From assembly GCA_035515075.1 (NCBI GenBank), contig DATJBZ010000031.1, forward strand, positions 1 to 64,000: a DNA stretch of 64,000 bases. Direction: 5' to 3'. This document shows positions 7,793 through 16,271 of the stretch, piece after piece. The notes under the pieces were generated by a model, which was given only the letters and a program-made list of their open reading frames with translations, searched no databases and had not been told where the DNA came from. Both the position numbers and the translations under genes were made by a program. Source of the DNA: Moheibacter sp035515075 (GTDB lineage Bacteria > Bacteroidota > Bacteroidia > Flavobacteriales > Weeksellaceae). The first letter of the stretch is position 1. The number at the start of each line of letters is the position of its first letter.

Positions 7793-10009
7793 ATGTCAAA
7801 ATCAACAATTCATTACACCCTAACAGATGAAGCGCCAATGTTGGCAACGCATTCTTTTTTACCCATCGTAGAAGGTTTTACCAAAACCGCCCATATCGCC
7901 ATCGAATTGGCCGACATTTCTTTGTCGGGTAGAATCTTAGCGAACTTTTCCAGCTATTTAAAAGAAGACCAAAAAATCAGCGATGCTTTGGCTGAATTGG
8001 GTGCTTTGGCAAAAACACCTGAAGCCAATATCATCAAATTACCCAATATTTCTGCATCGATTCCACAATTGGAAGCGGCCATTGAAGAATTACAAGCCAA
8101 AGGCTATGCAGTTCCCGATTATCCAGCAGAACCAAAAAACGAAGACGAAAAAGCCATTCAAGCTGCTTATGCCAAAGTTTTGGGAAGTGCAGTGAATCCT
8201 GTTTTGCGTGAAGGAAATTCAGACCGTCGCGCACCGAATGCCGTGAAAAATTTCGCCAAAGCCAATCCCCACAAAATGGGCGCTTGGGCAAAAGATAGCC
8301 AAACCGATGTTGCACACATGACGGAAGGCGATTTCTACGGTACAGAAAATTCAACGACTTTGGACCAAGCCACCGACTATACAATTGTATTTTACGGAAA
8401 CGATGGCACCAAACAAGTGCTGAAAACTGCTGCGCCTTTGTTGGCTGGAGAAGTAATCGACAGTTCCGTGATGAACCTTTCGGCTTTGCGATCTTTTGTT
8501 GAAGAAGCAATTGAAGAAGCCAAAAAAAGAGATATTTTATTGTCTGCCCACTTGAAAGCGACCATGATGAAAATTTCAGATCCTGTGATTTTCGGTGCGA
8601 TTGTGTCCACTTATTTCAAAGCAGCTTTTGAGAAATACGCTTCGGTTTTCAAAGAATTGGACATCAATCCCAACAATGGTTTAGCGAATTTGTTGGACAA
8701 AATTAAAGGACACGCACAAGAAGAAGCCATCCGCGCGGATCTTGCAGAGATCATTGCCAATGGACCAAGAATCGCAATGGTAAATTCTGACCGTGGCATC
8801 ACCAACTTCCACGTTCCTTCGGACATCATCGTTGACGCTTCTATGGCGGCTTTGGTAAGAAATGGCGGAAAAATGTGGAACAAAGATGGTGCGGAAGAAG
8901 ATACTTTGGCGATCATTCCAGACCGTTCGTATGCTGGATTTTTCCAAGCAGTCATCGACGACATGAAAGCCCACGGCGCATTGGATCCGACCACCATGGG
9001 AACAGTTCCTAATGTTGGTTTGATGGCACAAAAAGCGGAAGAATACGGTTCGCACGATAAAACTTTCCAAGCACCAGCAGATGGGAAAATTCAGGTGGAA
9101 ACACCAGAAGGAAAAGTATTGTTGGAACAAACCGTAGAGAAAAATGACATTTTCAGAATGTGCCAAACCAAAGATGCTCCGATCCAAGATTGGGTAAAAT
9201 TGGCGGTCAATCGCGCTAGATTGTCTGATACACCAGCGGTTTTCTGGTTGGATGAAGCAAGAGCACACGACAGAGAAATCATTCAGAAAGTCAATACTTA
9301 TTTAAAAGACCACGATACTTCAGGTTTGGACATTCGCATCATGAATGTCAAAGATGCCATGACTTTTTCATTGGAAAGAGCCCGTGCAGGAAAAGACACC
9401 ATTTCGGTTTCTGGAAACGTTTTGCGTGATTATTTGACCGATATGTTTCCGATTTTGGAATTGGGTACTTCCGCCAAAATGCTTTCGATCGTTCCTTTGA
9501 TGAATGGTGGTGGTTTGTTTGAAACTGGCGCAGGAGGATCTGCTCCGAAACACATCGAGCAATTCATCGAAGAAGGTTATTTGCGTTGGGATTCTTTGGG
9601 TGAATTTTTGGCGTTGCAAGCTTCTTTAGAGCATGTTGCCCAAACCCAAAACAATCCGAAAGCACAGGTTTTGGCCGACGCTTTGGACGAAGCCAATGCA
9701 GCATTTTTAGCAACCAACAAATCTCCAGGTAGAAAATTGGGCACCATCGACAACCGAGGTTCTCATTTTTATTTGGCGATGTACTGGGCTGAAGCTTTGG
9801 CAAAACAAACCCAAGACGCTGAATTGGCAGAGAAATTTGCGCCGATTGCAACAGCACTGAAAGCCAATGAAGAAAAAATCAATGAAGAGTTGATTGGTGC
9901 ACAAAACAAAGCACAAGACATTGGTGGATATTACAAACAAGATGAAACCAAAACCTTTGCAGCCATGCGTCCTTCAACGACCTTGAATGCAATTGTTGAC
10001 GGCATTTAA
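7793..10009 (+). CDS. icd: NADP-dependent isocitrate dehydrogenase, monomeric type
   Basis: 738 residues, the typical size of the monomeric class of isocitrate dehydrogenase, unrelated in length to the 415-residue dimeric enzyme. It converts isocitrate to 2-oxoglutarate with reduction of NADP in the TCA cycle. Class features include the opening TLTDEAPMLATHSFLPI, the NSDRRAPNAVKNFAK segment near 142 that binds isocitrate, PSDIIVDASMAALVRNGGKM near 345 and GGLFETGAGGSAPKH near 575. The ATG at 7793 was chosen over a GTG at 7733 because family similarity begins there. It is followed by a strong terminator, so it is probably monocistronic. Confidence 0.95.
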   Translation: MSKSTIHYTLTDEAPMLATHSFLPIVEGFTKTAHIAIELADISLSGRILANFSSYLKEDQKISDALAELGALAKTPEANIIKLPNISASIPQLEAAIEELQAKGYAVPDYPAEPKNEDEKAIQAAYAKVLGSAVNPVLREGNSDRRAPNAVKNFAKANPHKMGAWAKDSQTDVAHMTEGDFYGTENSTTLDQATDYTIVFYGNDGTKQVLKTAAPLLAGEVIDSSVMNLSALRSFVEEAIEEAKKRDILLSAHLKATMMKISDPVIFGAIVSTYFKAAFEKYASVFKELDINPNNGLANLLDKIKGHAQEEAIRADLAEIIANGPRIAMVNSDRGITNFHVPSDIIVDASMAALVRNGGKMWNKDGAEEDTLAIIPDRSYAGFFQAVIDDMKAHGALDPTTMGTVPNVGLMAQKAEEYGSHDKTFQAPADGKIQVETPEGKVLLEQTVEKNDIFRMCQTKDAPIQDWVKLAVNRARLSDTPAVFWLDEARAHDREIIQKVNTYLKDHDTSGLDIRIMNVKDAMTFSLERARAGKDTISVSGNVLRDYLTDMFPILELGTSAKMLSIVPLMNGGGLFETGAGGSAPKHIEQFIEEGYLRWDSLGEFLALQASLEHVAQTQNNPKAQVLADALDEANAAFLATNKSPGRKLGTIDNRGSHFYLAMYWAEALAKQTQDAELAEKFAPIATALKANEEKINEELIGAQNKAQDIGGYYKQDETKTFAAMRPSTTLNAIVDGI

Positions 10010-10033
10010 TAGCAAGAAAAAATTCAAAATTAC

Positions 10034-10067
10034 AAAAGGCGAATTCATTGTGGATTCGCCTTTTGTT
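10034..10067 (+). terminator. Terminator of isocitrate dehydrogenase gene
   Basis: Perfect 11-bp stem AAAAGGCGAAT / ATTCGCCTTTT (10034-10044 with 10054-10064), nine-base loop, T-rich tail. Confidence 0.85.
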
Positions 10068-10117
10068 ATTTACATCAAAAAATAAATTGTAGCTTAGTAG
10101 GGATTTAATGAAATTAA

Positions 10118-10613
10118 ATGATATTTAAAAAAAAAACATTCATTCTTCTACTCACCACTTTAGGATACTTAGTATTTTCTCAAGACAGTGAAACAACTTA
10201 TCACGCAGAAGTCGTAAACATTGAGGATTTATTTCTCATTCAAACGCTTGAAACTTTGATTTCAAATAACAAATGTATCAACGAAAGAGCAGATTTGTAT
10301 CTTGATTATCGAAACGAGGACTACCTAATTTTAGGACAATTTGATTTGGGAGCACGAGTCAATCAACTTAAAAAAAAACATGAAAAAGTGTACATGACAT
10401 TTTTAAACAATCATCCACTTTTCATTTTGTCTAAAAACGAAACTATTTTACCCATCAAAAAAAACCAAATTTAAAGTAGATTTAAGTGAATATATCAATA
10501 TCATTAACTTTTCTGTTCACCATTTGAACTATTGGATTATAGTAACAAAAAACAACACTATTGAAGTAGTCAAAGAAGTACAATTTGGTTGCGAGTCAAA
10601 TGCACCTCAATGA
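10118..10613 (+). pseudogene. Exported protein of unknown function, frameshifted in an A8 tract
   Basis: The frame opened by the ATG at 10118 has a signal peptide (MIFKKKTFILLLTTLGYLVF, cleavage near SQ) and runs 118 codons to a stop at 10474. Immediately after an A8 tract (10457-10464) a second frame stays open for 49 codons to a TGA at 10613 and reads as ordinary protein (TKFKVDLSEY onwards, ending GCESNAPQ). Removing one A, or adding two, joins them into one protein of about 165-166 residues. It is therefore a single gene broken by a homopolymer indel, a sequencing error, or a slippage-expressed gene. The family is not recognised. Base composition is more AT-rich than isocitrate dehydrogenase upstream. 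Confidence 0.6.
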
Positions 10614-10690
10614 CCATTTAACTACAAAAAAACACACAACTTCAATCTTGACTTTTCCCAAAAAATCAATCCAATTCCAATCATTCTCAC

Positions 10691-10766
10691 TTTTTTCCCG
10701 CATTAAAAAATAAAAGACTGCTGCATTTTTTTTCAAGTATGTTGAAATCCGTATTTTTAGAAAAAA
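10691..10766 (+). repeat. 76-bp direct repeat, copy 1
   Basis: Begins TTTTTTCCCGCATTAAAAAA and ends at a run of A. It matches 13146-13221 at 75 of 76 positions; the only difference is G at 10741 versus A in copy 2. Weaker similarity extends about 30 bases to the left of both copies. Copy 2 is the leader of the enoyl-CoA hydratase gene. The two copies frame the AT-rich three-gene cassette. Confidence 0.9.
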
Positions 10767-11013
10767 AAATAGTACAAAGATGAAATCATAATGGCTTCGC
10801 TTATATGTTATTTTGCATCAATAAAAAAATATTTTAGAATGAATTAAAACATATTGATTTATCATTGAAAAACACTTATTAATCATATATATAATCGATT
10901 TCAACAATATTTTTATAGTTATATTTTCTTGATTTTATTTTTTCTGATAGCCTAAATAATCAGCATAATGTTTTATTCTTACTTTTTTAAAAACTCAAAT
11001 TCAAGTGATTAAC

Positions 11014-11045
11014 TTGTAGTAATTCAAAATTATTAAGTATATTAG
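11014..11045 (+). promoter_or_regulatory. Probable promoter of the cassette
   Basis: TTG (11014-11016), 21 nt, TATATTAG (11038-11045), one base off the TAnnTTTG consensus, 30 nt upstream of the ATG at 11076. Confidence 0.4.
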
Positions 11046-11075
11046 CGAGACTACTAACATCTAAACAATTAAATT

Positions 11076-11765
11076 ATGAGAACTATTAAATTAACCATTT
11101 TGTCTGTTTTATTTATTTTTCCCTTATTTTATTCATGTCATGAAAATAATGAAATAAATTTTGAAGATGATTTTGAGATGTACAAAACTTATGAGTTTTT
11201 TACTAAAAGTGTAGAGGCTACATCATTTGTACTAAAGGATAAAATTAGAAACACACTTAACAAAGGAGCTATTCAACTTACACAAGAAGATTTAGATCAA
11301 TGTATTCAAGCTTCAGGCTATAACGGAACTGTTCCTACTCTAAATGAGGTAAATATTATAATAGACGAGGTTTTAAACGCTGGAAGTAATGGACAAATTA
11401 TTTTTCCTTTACAACCATCAGGTTTTCCACCTCTTAATGATCGAACTAATACTTTAATTAATGAAATATTTTCAACTGGATCCATAGAAGGATTAAAATT
11501 AAATGAAGATTTTAATCAAGTATCTTATAGCGAACAACAAGTATTAGAATTTATTAATAATATTGTTTATGCAATGGAAAATGGTGATATTGATTTAGGC
11601 ATTTTAAATAAAGGAAATTTCTGTGGTGTAAATGGCAATCCAGTTCCTTGCCCTGCAGCATACGCTGCTGCTGGCGCTGTTATTGGCTCTGCCTTTGGAG
11701 GCTATGGCGCAATCATTGGTGCGATTATTGGTGGGGTTATTGGATCATTTGTTGGAGCGTCATGA
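11076..11765 (+). CDS. Lipoprotein with C-terminal glycine-zipper tail, unknown family
   Basis: 229 residues. A lipoprotein signal peptide ends at Cys21 (FPLFYSC). The body (about 22-180) is acidic and mostly helical in appearance. The last 47 residues differ sharply: CGVNGNPVPC (two cysteines, 183 and 192) is followed by a run of Ala, Gly and Ile with GxxxG-type spacing (GAIIGAIIGGVIGSFVG, near 211-227). Such glycine zippers pack into membranes and occur in pore-forming or membrane-active peptides, but no function is shown here. The stop overlaps the start of the next gene (ATGA, 11762-11765), so the two are translationally coupled. It is clearly more AT-rich than the core genes around it. 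The family is not recognised. Confidence 0.75.
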   Translation: MRTIKLTILSVLFIFPLFYSCHENNEINFEDDFEMYKTYEFFTKSVEATSFVLKDKIRNTLNKGAIQLTQEDLDQCIQASGYNGTVPTLNEVNIIIDEVLNAGSNGQIIFPLQPSGFPPLNDRTNTLINEIFSTGSIEGLKLNEDFNQVSYSEQQVLEFINNIVYAMENGDIDLGILNKGNFCGVNGNPVPCPAAYAAAGAVIGSAFGGYGAIIGAIIGGVIGSFVGAS

Positions 11766-12370
11766 AAAAAATATCTTTAACTTTTATTTTGTTTTTTTTA
11801 TTGCTTACTTTAATAAAAGCTCAGCAAAATGAATTCCAAATGAACTTCGGAACAGATTTAGGTTTTTCAAAAATCATCTACAATGACGAATCGCTCAACA
11901 CCTCTACCTATGGCGCTGAATTAAATGCTCAGTACGGAATCTCTAAATTTATTAATCTTGAAACAGGATTGAATTACTTCCAAACACAAGGTAACTTAAT
12001 TATACTTGGAAAATCCAATTTCGTAGAAAATAGTTATTTATTGATTCCATTAGGACTTAATGCGAAATTCAATATAACAAATAATACGGAAGCAACCTCT
12101 CAGCAAAGATTAAGTATATTATTGGCAACAGGATTGTATGCAAATCATTTAACAAGAATTAAAGTAGAAAATCGTTTTTCAGAAAGCAATTTAGGATGGA
12201 CTATGGGTGCGTATGGAAAAATAGGTATGCATTGCCATGTCAATTCGATTTTCTCCTTAGATATGGGCTTAAAATTCCAAAGTGATTTTTCAGCTGTTGA
12301 CAAAAATGAATGGCTCAAAGTAGAGCAAAATAGAAAAGCTTTTTTTATTAATTTTGGTTTTAAGTTGTAA
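11762..12370 (+). CDS. Small outer-membrane beta-barrel protein (PorT/OmpW-like fold)
   Basis: 202 residues from the ATG at 11762 that overlaps the previous stop. A signal peptide (MKKISLTFILFFLLLTLIKA, cleaved before QQ) is followed by alternating hydrophobic/polar strands: FGTDLGFSKI, YGAELNAQYGISKFINLETG, LIPLGLNAKF, LSILLATGLY and a final strand ending AFFINFGFKL with the aromatic/hydrophobic C-terminus of outer-membrane barrels. This fits the eight-stranded 'outer membrane beta-barrel protein' group common in Bacteroidota. Specific function is unknown. Its coupling to a lipoprotein on one side and an overlapping NlpC-like gene on the other suggests the three act together in the envelope. 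Confidence 0.7.
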   Translation: MKKISLTFILFFLLLTLIKAQQNEFQMNFGTDLGFSKIIYNDESLNTSTYGAELNAQYGISKFINLETGLNYFQTQGNLIILGKSNFVENSYLLIPLGLNAKFNITNNTEATSQQRLSILLATGLYANHLTRIKVENRFSESNLGWTMGAYGKIGMHCHVNSIFSLDMGLKFQSDFSAVDKNEWLKVEQNRKAFFINFGFKL

Positions 12371-13052
12371 AAGAATTATTTTATTGATAGTTGTTACTAT
12401 TTTTATAGTAGCAACTATCATCTTTAACAAGCAATCAAAAAAGATGAAAATCACAGATATAATAACATTCAAAGAGAAAGTTATTTATTTAGTAGTAAGA
12501 GGTACCGATTCAAAATCAGGTTGGATAGCAAAAGAATATAATCAAATAGATAAAAACGCAACACATATTGCTATTGGATTTTTAATTAATGAAAAACTTA
12601 AACTTTTTCACATTAGTGATGAATTAAGCATAAGAAATGATAATTTATTTTTTGAGAGTTTAGATGACTTTATCTTAAGAGATGATTTGAAGTACCTTTC
12701 TATATGGGAACTTAAAGAAATTGATAATGATCATTTTAATAATATAATCAAAAGTTTAATGAATAGTTTACGTGAAAGACAATATTTTGACAAACAAATA
12801 GAATTCAACAATGATGTTTATTATTGTTCAGAGTATATTAATGATATATTATCTAAAAATAATATCAATATTTTTGATGACAACATAATATTATTAAAAG
12901 GTATTCCTAAGATTTTTCTTGGAAGAGACACTCTTAATTATTATCCTGTAGATGGTTTTATGCAAAGTAACAAAGTAATAAAAATATTTGAATGGAATTC
13001 AGATATTGAATCATCCATACTAAGATTCTTTCATAGAGCTAAAAAAAAGTGA
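12354..13052 (+). CDS. Membrane-anchored permuted NlpC/P60-like (YiiX/YaeF-type) cysteine enzyme
   Basis: 232 residues from a TTG at 12354, overlapping the barrel gene by 17 bases. This start adds an N-terminal membrane anchor (RIILLIVVTIFIVATIIF, about 7-24); an internal ATG at 12444 would remove it. The rest has the order expected of circularly permuted papain-fold enzymes: a first strand VIYLVVRGTDS, then THIAIGFLI with the candidate catalytic His71, and later VYYCSEYIND with the candidate nucleophile Cys158. In YiiX and relatives the same H...YYCSE arrangement is seen. Members act on peptide, amide or lipid ester bonds; the substrate here is unknown. The motifs are seen directly, and the family assignment is inferred from them. 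Confidence 0.6.
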   Translation: MVLSCKRIILLIVVTIFIVATIIFNKQSKKMKITDIITFKEKVIYLVVRGTDSKSGWIAKEYNQIDKNATHIAIGFLINEKLKLFHISDELSIRNDNLFFESLDDFILRDDLKYLSIWELKEIDNDHFNNIIKSLMNSLRERQYFDKQIEFNNDVYYCSEYINDILSKNNINIFDDNIILLKGIPKIFLGRDTLNYYPVDGFMQSNKVIKIFEWNSDIESSILRFFHRAKKK

Positions 13053-13145
13053 TTTAAACACCTATTTTAGAGATAGATAAATTGAAATACCATCTCACTT
13101 CAATTTGATTTTCTCAAAGAAAATTCAATTCAAAACATCCCCACA

Positions 13146-13221
13146 TTTTTTCCCGCATTAAAAAATAAAAGACTGCTGCATTTTTTTTCAAGTATATTGA
13201 AATCCGTATTTTTAGAAAAAA
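13146..13221 (+). repeat. 76-bp direct repeat, copy 2, overlapping the enoyl-CoA hydratase leader
   Basis: 75 of 76 bases equal copy 1 at 10691-10766, offset 2455 bases. It ends 10 bases before the ATG of the enoyl-CoA hydratase gene and contains TATTTTTA, close to the Bacteroidota -7 element, so it probably includes the native promoter of that gene. Confidence 0.9.
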
Positions 13222-13231
13222 TTTAAAAAAC

Positions 13232-14002
13232 ATGGATTATTCTAACTTATTGATATCAATTTCAGCAGGTGTTGCCACCGTTACCTTGAACCGACCACAA
13301 GCTTTGAATGCTTTGAACAAAGATTTATTACAAGATTTAAATGGCTTTTTGGACGAAGCCGCTACCAACCCAACCATCCGCGTGATTGTTTTGACTGGAA
13401 ATGGAGAGAAATCCTTTGTTGCTGGCGCAGACATCAAAGAATTCAGCGATTTTGACACGGCAGAAGGAGAAGCTTTGGCACGCATCGGACAAGAAAAGGT
13501 GTTCAATAAAATTGAACATTTTCACAAACCCATTTTGGCAGCGATCAATGGTTTTGCTTTGGGCGGTGGTTTGGAATTGGCGATGGCGGCGCATTTCCGC
13601 ATTGCTTCTGACAACGCAAGACTGGGCTTACCCGAAGTGACCTTGGGCCTGATTCCTGGTTATGGTGGCACCCAAAGATTGCCTCAATTGGTCGGCAAAG
13701 GAAATGCGGCACAAATGATTTTTTCGGCTGAAATGATCACGGCGCAACGCGCTTTTGAAATCGGTTTGGTCAATGAGGTTCTCCCCCAAGAAGAATTGCT
13801 GAGTAGAGCTCAAAAAATTGCAGAAAAAATTGCAAGAAACTCTTCCAGTGCTTTGTCCAAAGCCATTGAAGCCATCAACTTAAGTGGTACTTCAGAAGGA
13901 TTTGAAACCGAAATCAAAAACTTTGGGCAATTGTTCCAAACCGAAGATTTCAACGAAGGCGTTACCGCATTTTTGGAAAAGAGAAAACCGCAGTTTCAAT
14001 AG
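13232..14002 (+). CDS. Enoyl-CoA hydratase/isomerase family protein
   Basis: 256 residues, the usual crotonase length. It should hydrate 2-enoyl-CoA to 3-hydroxyacyl-CoA in fatty acid or butanoate metabolism. Visible crotonase features are the N-terminal TLNRPQALNAL, the oxyanion-hole segment KSFVAGADIKEF near 63-74, FALGGGLELAMAAHFRIA near 107-124 carrying the first catalytic glutamate region, and LPEVTLGLIPGYGGTQRLP near 132-150 with the second glutamate. It lies directly behind repeat copy 2. Specific substrate (short-chain hydratase is the default) is inferred only. The nearby SDR is not an obvious pathway partner. Confidence 0.88.
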   Translation: MDYSNLLISISAGVATVTLNRPQALNALNKDLLQDLNGFLDEAATNPTIRVIVLTGNGEKSFVAGADIKEFSDFDTAEGEALARIGQEKVFNKIEHFHKPILAAINGFALGGGLELAMAAHFRIASDNARLGLPEVTLGLIPGYGGTQRLPQLVGKGNAAQMIFSAEMITAQRAFEIGLVNEVLPQEELLSRAQKIAEKIARNSSSALSKAIEAINLSGTSEGFETEIKNFGQLFQTEDFNEGVTAFLEKRKPQFQ

Positions 14003-14101
14003 ATTCTTTGCGCAAAATTGACTAATATTGTAACCAAACTTGGTCAAAAATACTGCTGATTTCAGTGGTTGGTATTTTTTACTTTACCCAAAAAAACAAC
14101 G

Positions 14102-16270
14102 ATGAGGAATTTTTTCGACCATCTCGCCCATGAATTTGTGCTGCCCTTGCAAAATCCTGTATTGGTGTTTTCACTGATTTTACTGATCATTTTGTTGGCA
14201 CCAATTCTGCTGAAACGGTTGAACATTCCTGGCATCATCGGCTTAATTATTTCTGGCGTCATCATCGGTCCTTATGGTTTCAATATTTTAGAAAATAACT
14301 TTGCCATCAAATTGTTTTCGACCATAGGCTTGCTCTACATCATGTTCATCGCGGGTTTGGAATTGGATTTGAACGAATTTAAATCCAACCGAAACAAAAG
14401 TTTGGTGTTCGGATTGTACACTTTTCTGATTCCTATCGGCATCGGTTTTCCAATCATGTACTATGTTTTGGGCTATTTTTATGATTTTGATTTCAATGCG
14501 AGTTTATTGACTGCCAGCATGTTTGCCACACATACTTTGATTGCTTATCCGATTGTGAGCAAATTGGGCGTATCAAAAAACCAAGCGGTCGCGATCACTG
14601 TGGGCGGAACCATACTCACCGATACGGCGGTTTTGATCATTTTGGCGATCATCATCGGCAACAGCAAGGGCACTTTGGACCAAGCATTTTGGATTCAATT
14701 CGGTATTTCTTTGGCAATATTTTCGGCCATCATGTTTTTGCTGATTCCACGCATTGCGAAATGGTTTTTCAAGAAATTAGAAAGTGAGAAACACGCGCAT
14801 TATATCTTTGTGTTATCCGTCGTATTTTTTGCGGCATTTTTAGCAGAAGTGGCAGGCATTGAAGGCATCATCGGTGCTTTCGTCGCGGGTTTGGCATTGA
14901 ATCCTTTGATTCCCAATTCCTCAGCTTTGATGAACAGAATTGAATTCATGGGCAATTCGTTGTTCATTCCTTTCTTCTTGATTTCAGTCGGCATGTTGGT
15001 CGATGTCAGCGTATTGATGAGCGGATCAGAGGCGATCATTGTCGCCTTGACCTTGAGTGCTGTAGCACTATTTAGCAAATGGTTGGCAGCGTATTTTACC
15101 CAAAAAACTTTTAAATTTTCTGTCCCTCAGCGGCAAATTATTTTTGGCTTGAGCAGTGGGCACGCGGCAGCCACCTTGGCGATCATTCTGGTTGGGTTTC
15201 GAGAAGGAATTTTGGACGAAGGCATTTTGAATGGGACGATCATTTTGATTTTGATCACTTGCGTTGTCGCTTCATTTGCTGCAGAAAAATCAGCGAAAAA
15301 ATTGGCTTTGACCGATGGCGATGTCATCACCGAAAAAGAATTGCTCAATCAATCGACTTACAAAGAACAGATTTTGATTCCGGTGGCCAATCTTGCATTT
15401 CTGGAAAAACTATTGGATTTCGCTTTGATCATCAAAGACAAAAATTCGACCAATCCGATTTCTTTGTTGTCGGTCGTGCCCAACAATGATGAGGCCGCCA
15501 ACAACATCTTGAAATACCGAAAGGAATTGGAAAAATTCATCGTTCAAGGTTCGGCAACGGAAACCAATGTGAATGTCTTGACTTCAATCGACCACAATCC
15601 AGCCAGTGGCATTGCACGAACCGCCAAAGAAATCATGGCAGATTTTGTGATCATCGGATGGCCACAAAAGACCGCTTTTCTCGACCGTATTTTGGGCGAA
15701 AAAATTGACGCAATCATCCACAACATCGACAAAAACTTAATTTTAGGACACTTTGTTCGGCCGTTGATCGAAAACAAACGATTGGTTTTCATTTGTCCGC
15801 CGCATGCAGAAAATGAAAAAGGTTTTCCAGCCATTGTCCAAAAAGTTTTTCGAATTGCACAAGAATACACCATGCCCATCGCTTTGTATGCCGATGAAAA
15901 CACCCATGAAAGCGTTAAAAAAATCATGAAAAGTTACAAATTGGGCGGAAAATTGCTATTCGTTCCATTCAGCTTTTGGGATGACATCATGATCATCACC
16001 AAAGAATTTAACACGACGGATTTGATTTTATTTGTAGCGGCAAGGAGAGGTTCGATTTCGTATGCGAGTGCTTTGGAAAAAACGCCTTCGAAATTTGAAA
16101 AATACCTGAACGACAATAATTTGCTTGTGGTCTATCCGCAAGAAAACGCCAGCGGAATTGCGATGGATGAATACGAAGATTTTAATCCCAATACGTTGAG
16201 CAAAGGAATTGAAGCTTTTGAACAATTAGGAAAAGGCATTGGAAATATATTTAGAAAAGATAAAGAATAA
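14102..16270 (+). CDS. Cation:proton antiporter (CPA2/Kef type) with C-terminal USP-like domains
   Basis: 722 residues from the ATG at 14102 (an upstream start at 14069 adds 11 unsupported residues). Residues about 15-395 form some 12 membrane segments typical of the CPA2 Na+/H+ exchanger domain, with GLIISGVIIGPYG in an early helix and ASMFATHTLIAYPIVSKLGV in the mid-domain. From about 430 to the end the protein is cytoplasmic and has two stretches resembling universal stress protein folds (EQILIPVANLAFLEKLLDFA; later LVFICPPHAENEKGFP). It probably exports monovalent cations in exchange for protons, controlled by the C-terminal domains; ion specificity is not readable. The SDR gene starts one base after its stop, so they are likely co-transcribed. 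Confidence 0.85.
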   Translation: MRNFFDHLAHEFVLPLQNPVLVFSLILLIILLAPILLKRLNIPGIIGLIISGVIIGPYGFNILENNFAIKLFSTIGLLYIMFIAGLELDLNEFKSNRNKSLVFGLYTFLIPIGIGFPIMYYVLGYFYDFDFNASLLTASMFATHTLIAYPIVSKLGVSKNQAVAITVGGTILTDTAVLIILAIIIGNSKGTLDQAFWIQFGISLAIFSAIMFLLIPRIAKWFFKKLESEKHAHYIFVLSVVFFAAFLAEVAGIEGIIGAFVAGLALNPLIPNSSALMNRIEFMGNSLFIPFFLISVGMLVDVSVLMSGSEAIIVALTLSAVALFSKWLAAYFTQKTFKFSVPQRQIIFGLSSGHAAATLAIILVGFREGILDEGILNGTIILILITCVVASFAAEKSAKKLALTDGDVITEKELLNQSTYKEQILIPVANLAFLEKLLDFALIIKDKNSTNPISLLSVVPNNDEAANNILKYRKELEKFIVQGSATETNVNVLTSIDHNPASGIARTAKEIMADFVIIGWPQKTAFLDRILGEKIDAIIHNIDKNLILGHFVRPLIENKRLVFICPPHAENEKGFPAIVQKVFRIAQEYTMPIALYADENTHESVKKIMKSYKLGGKLLFVPFSFWDDIMIITKEFNTTDLILFVAARRGSISYASALEKTPSKFEKYLNDNNLLVVYPQENASGIAMDEYEDFNPNTLSKGIEAFEQLGKGIGNIFRKDKE

Positions 16271-16271
16271 A

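Larger units (their letters stand above)
10614..11075. other. AT-rich intergenic region with no gene seen
   Basis: 462 bases without a credible open frame. It holds direct-repeat copy 1 (10691-10766), then very AT-rich sequence, and at its right end a promoter-like sequence for the lipoprotein gene at 11076. After the repeat an ATG is followed two codons later by a stop. Confidence 0.6.

Noticed and set aside
11632..11832. Small leucine/alanine-rich frame inside the lipoprotein tail
   Set aside because: It is an out-of-frame reading of the glycine-zipper codons; the two real genes account for the region.
13198..13214. Strict TTG-N(18-23)-TAnnTTTG promoter for enoyl-CoA hydratase
   Set aside because: TATTTTTA is only a near match and the nearest TTG is too close, so only a tentative promoter within repeat copy 2 is claimed.
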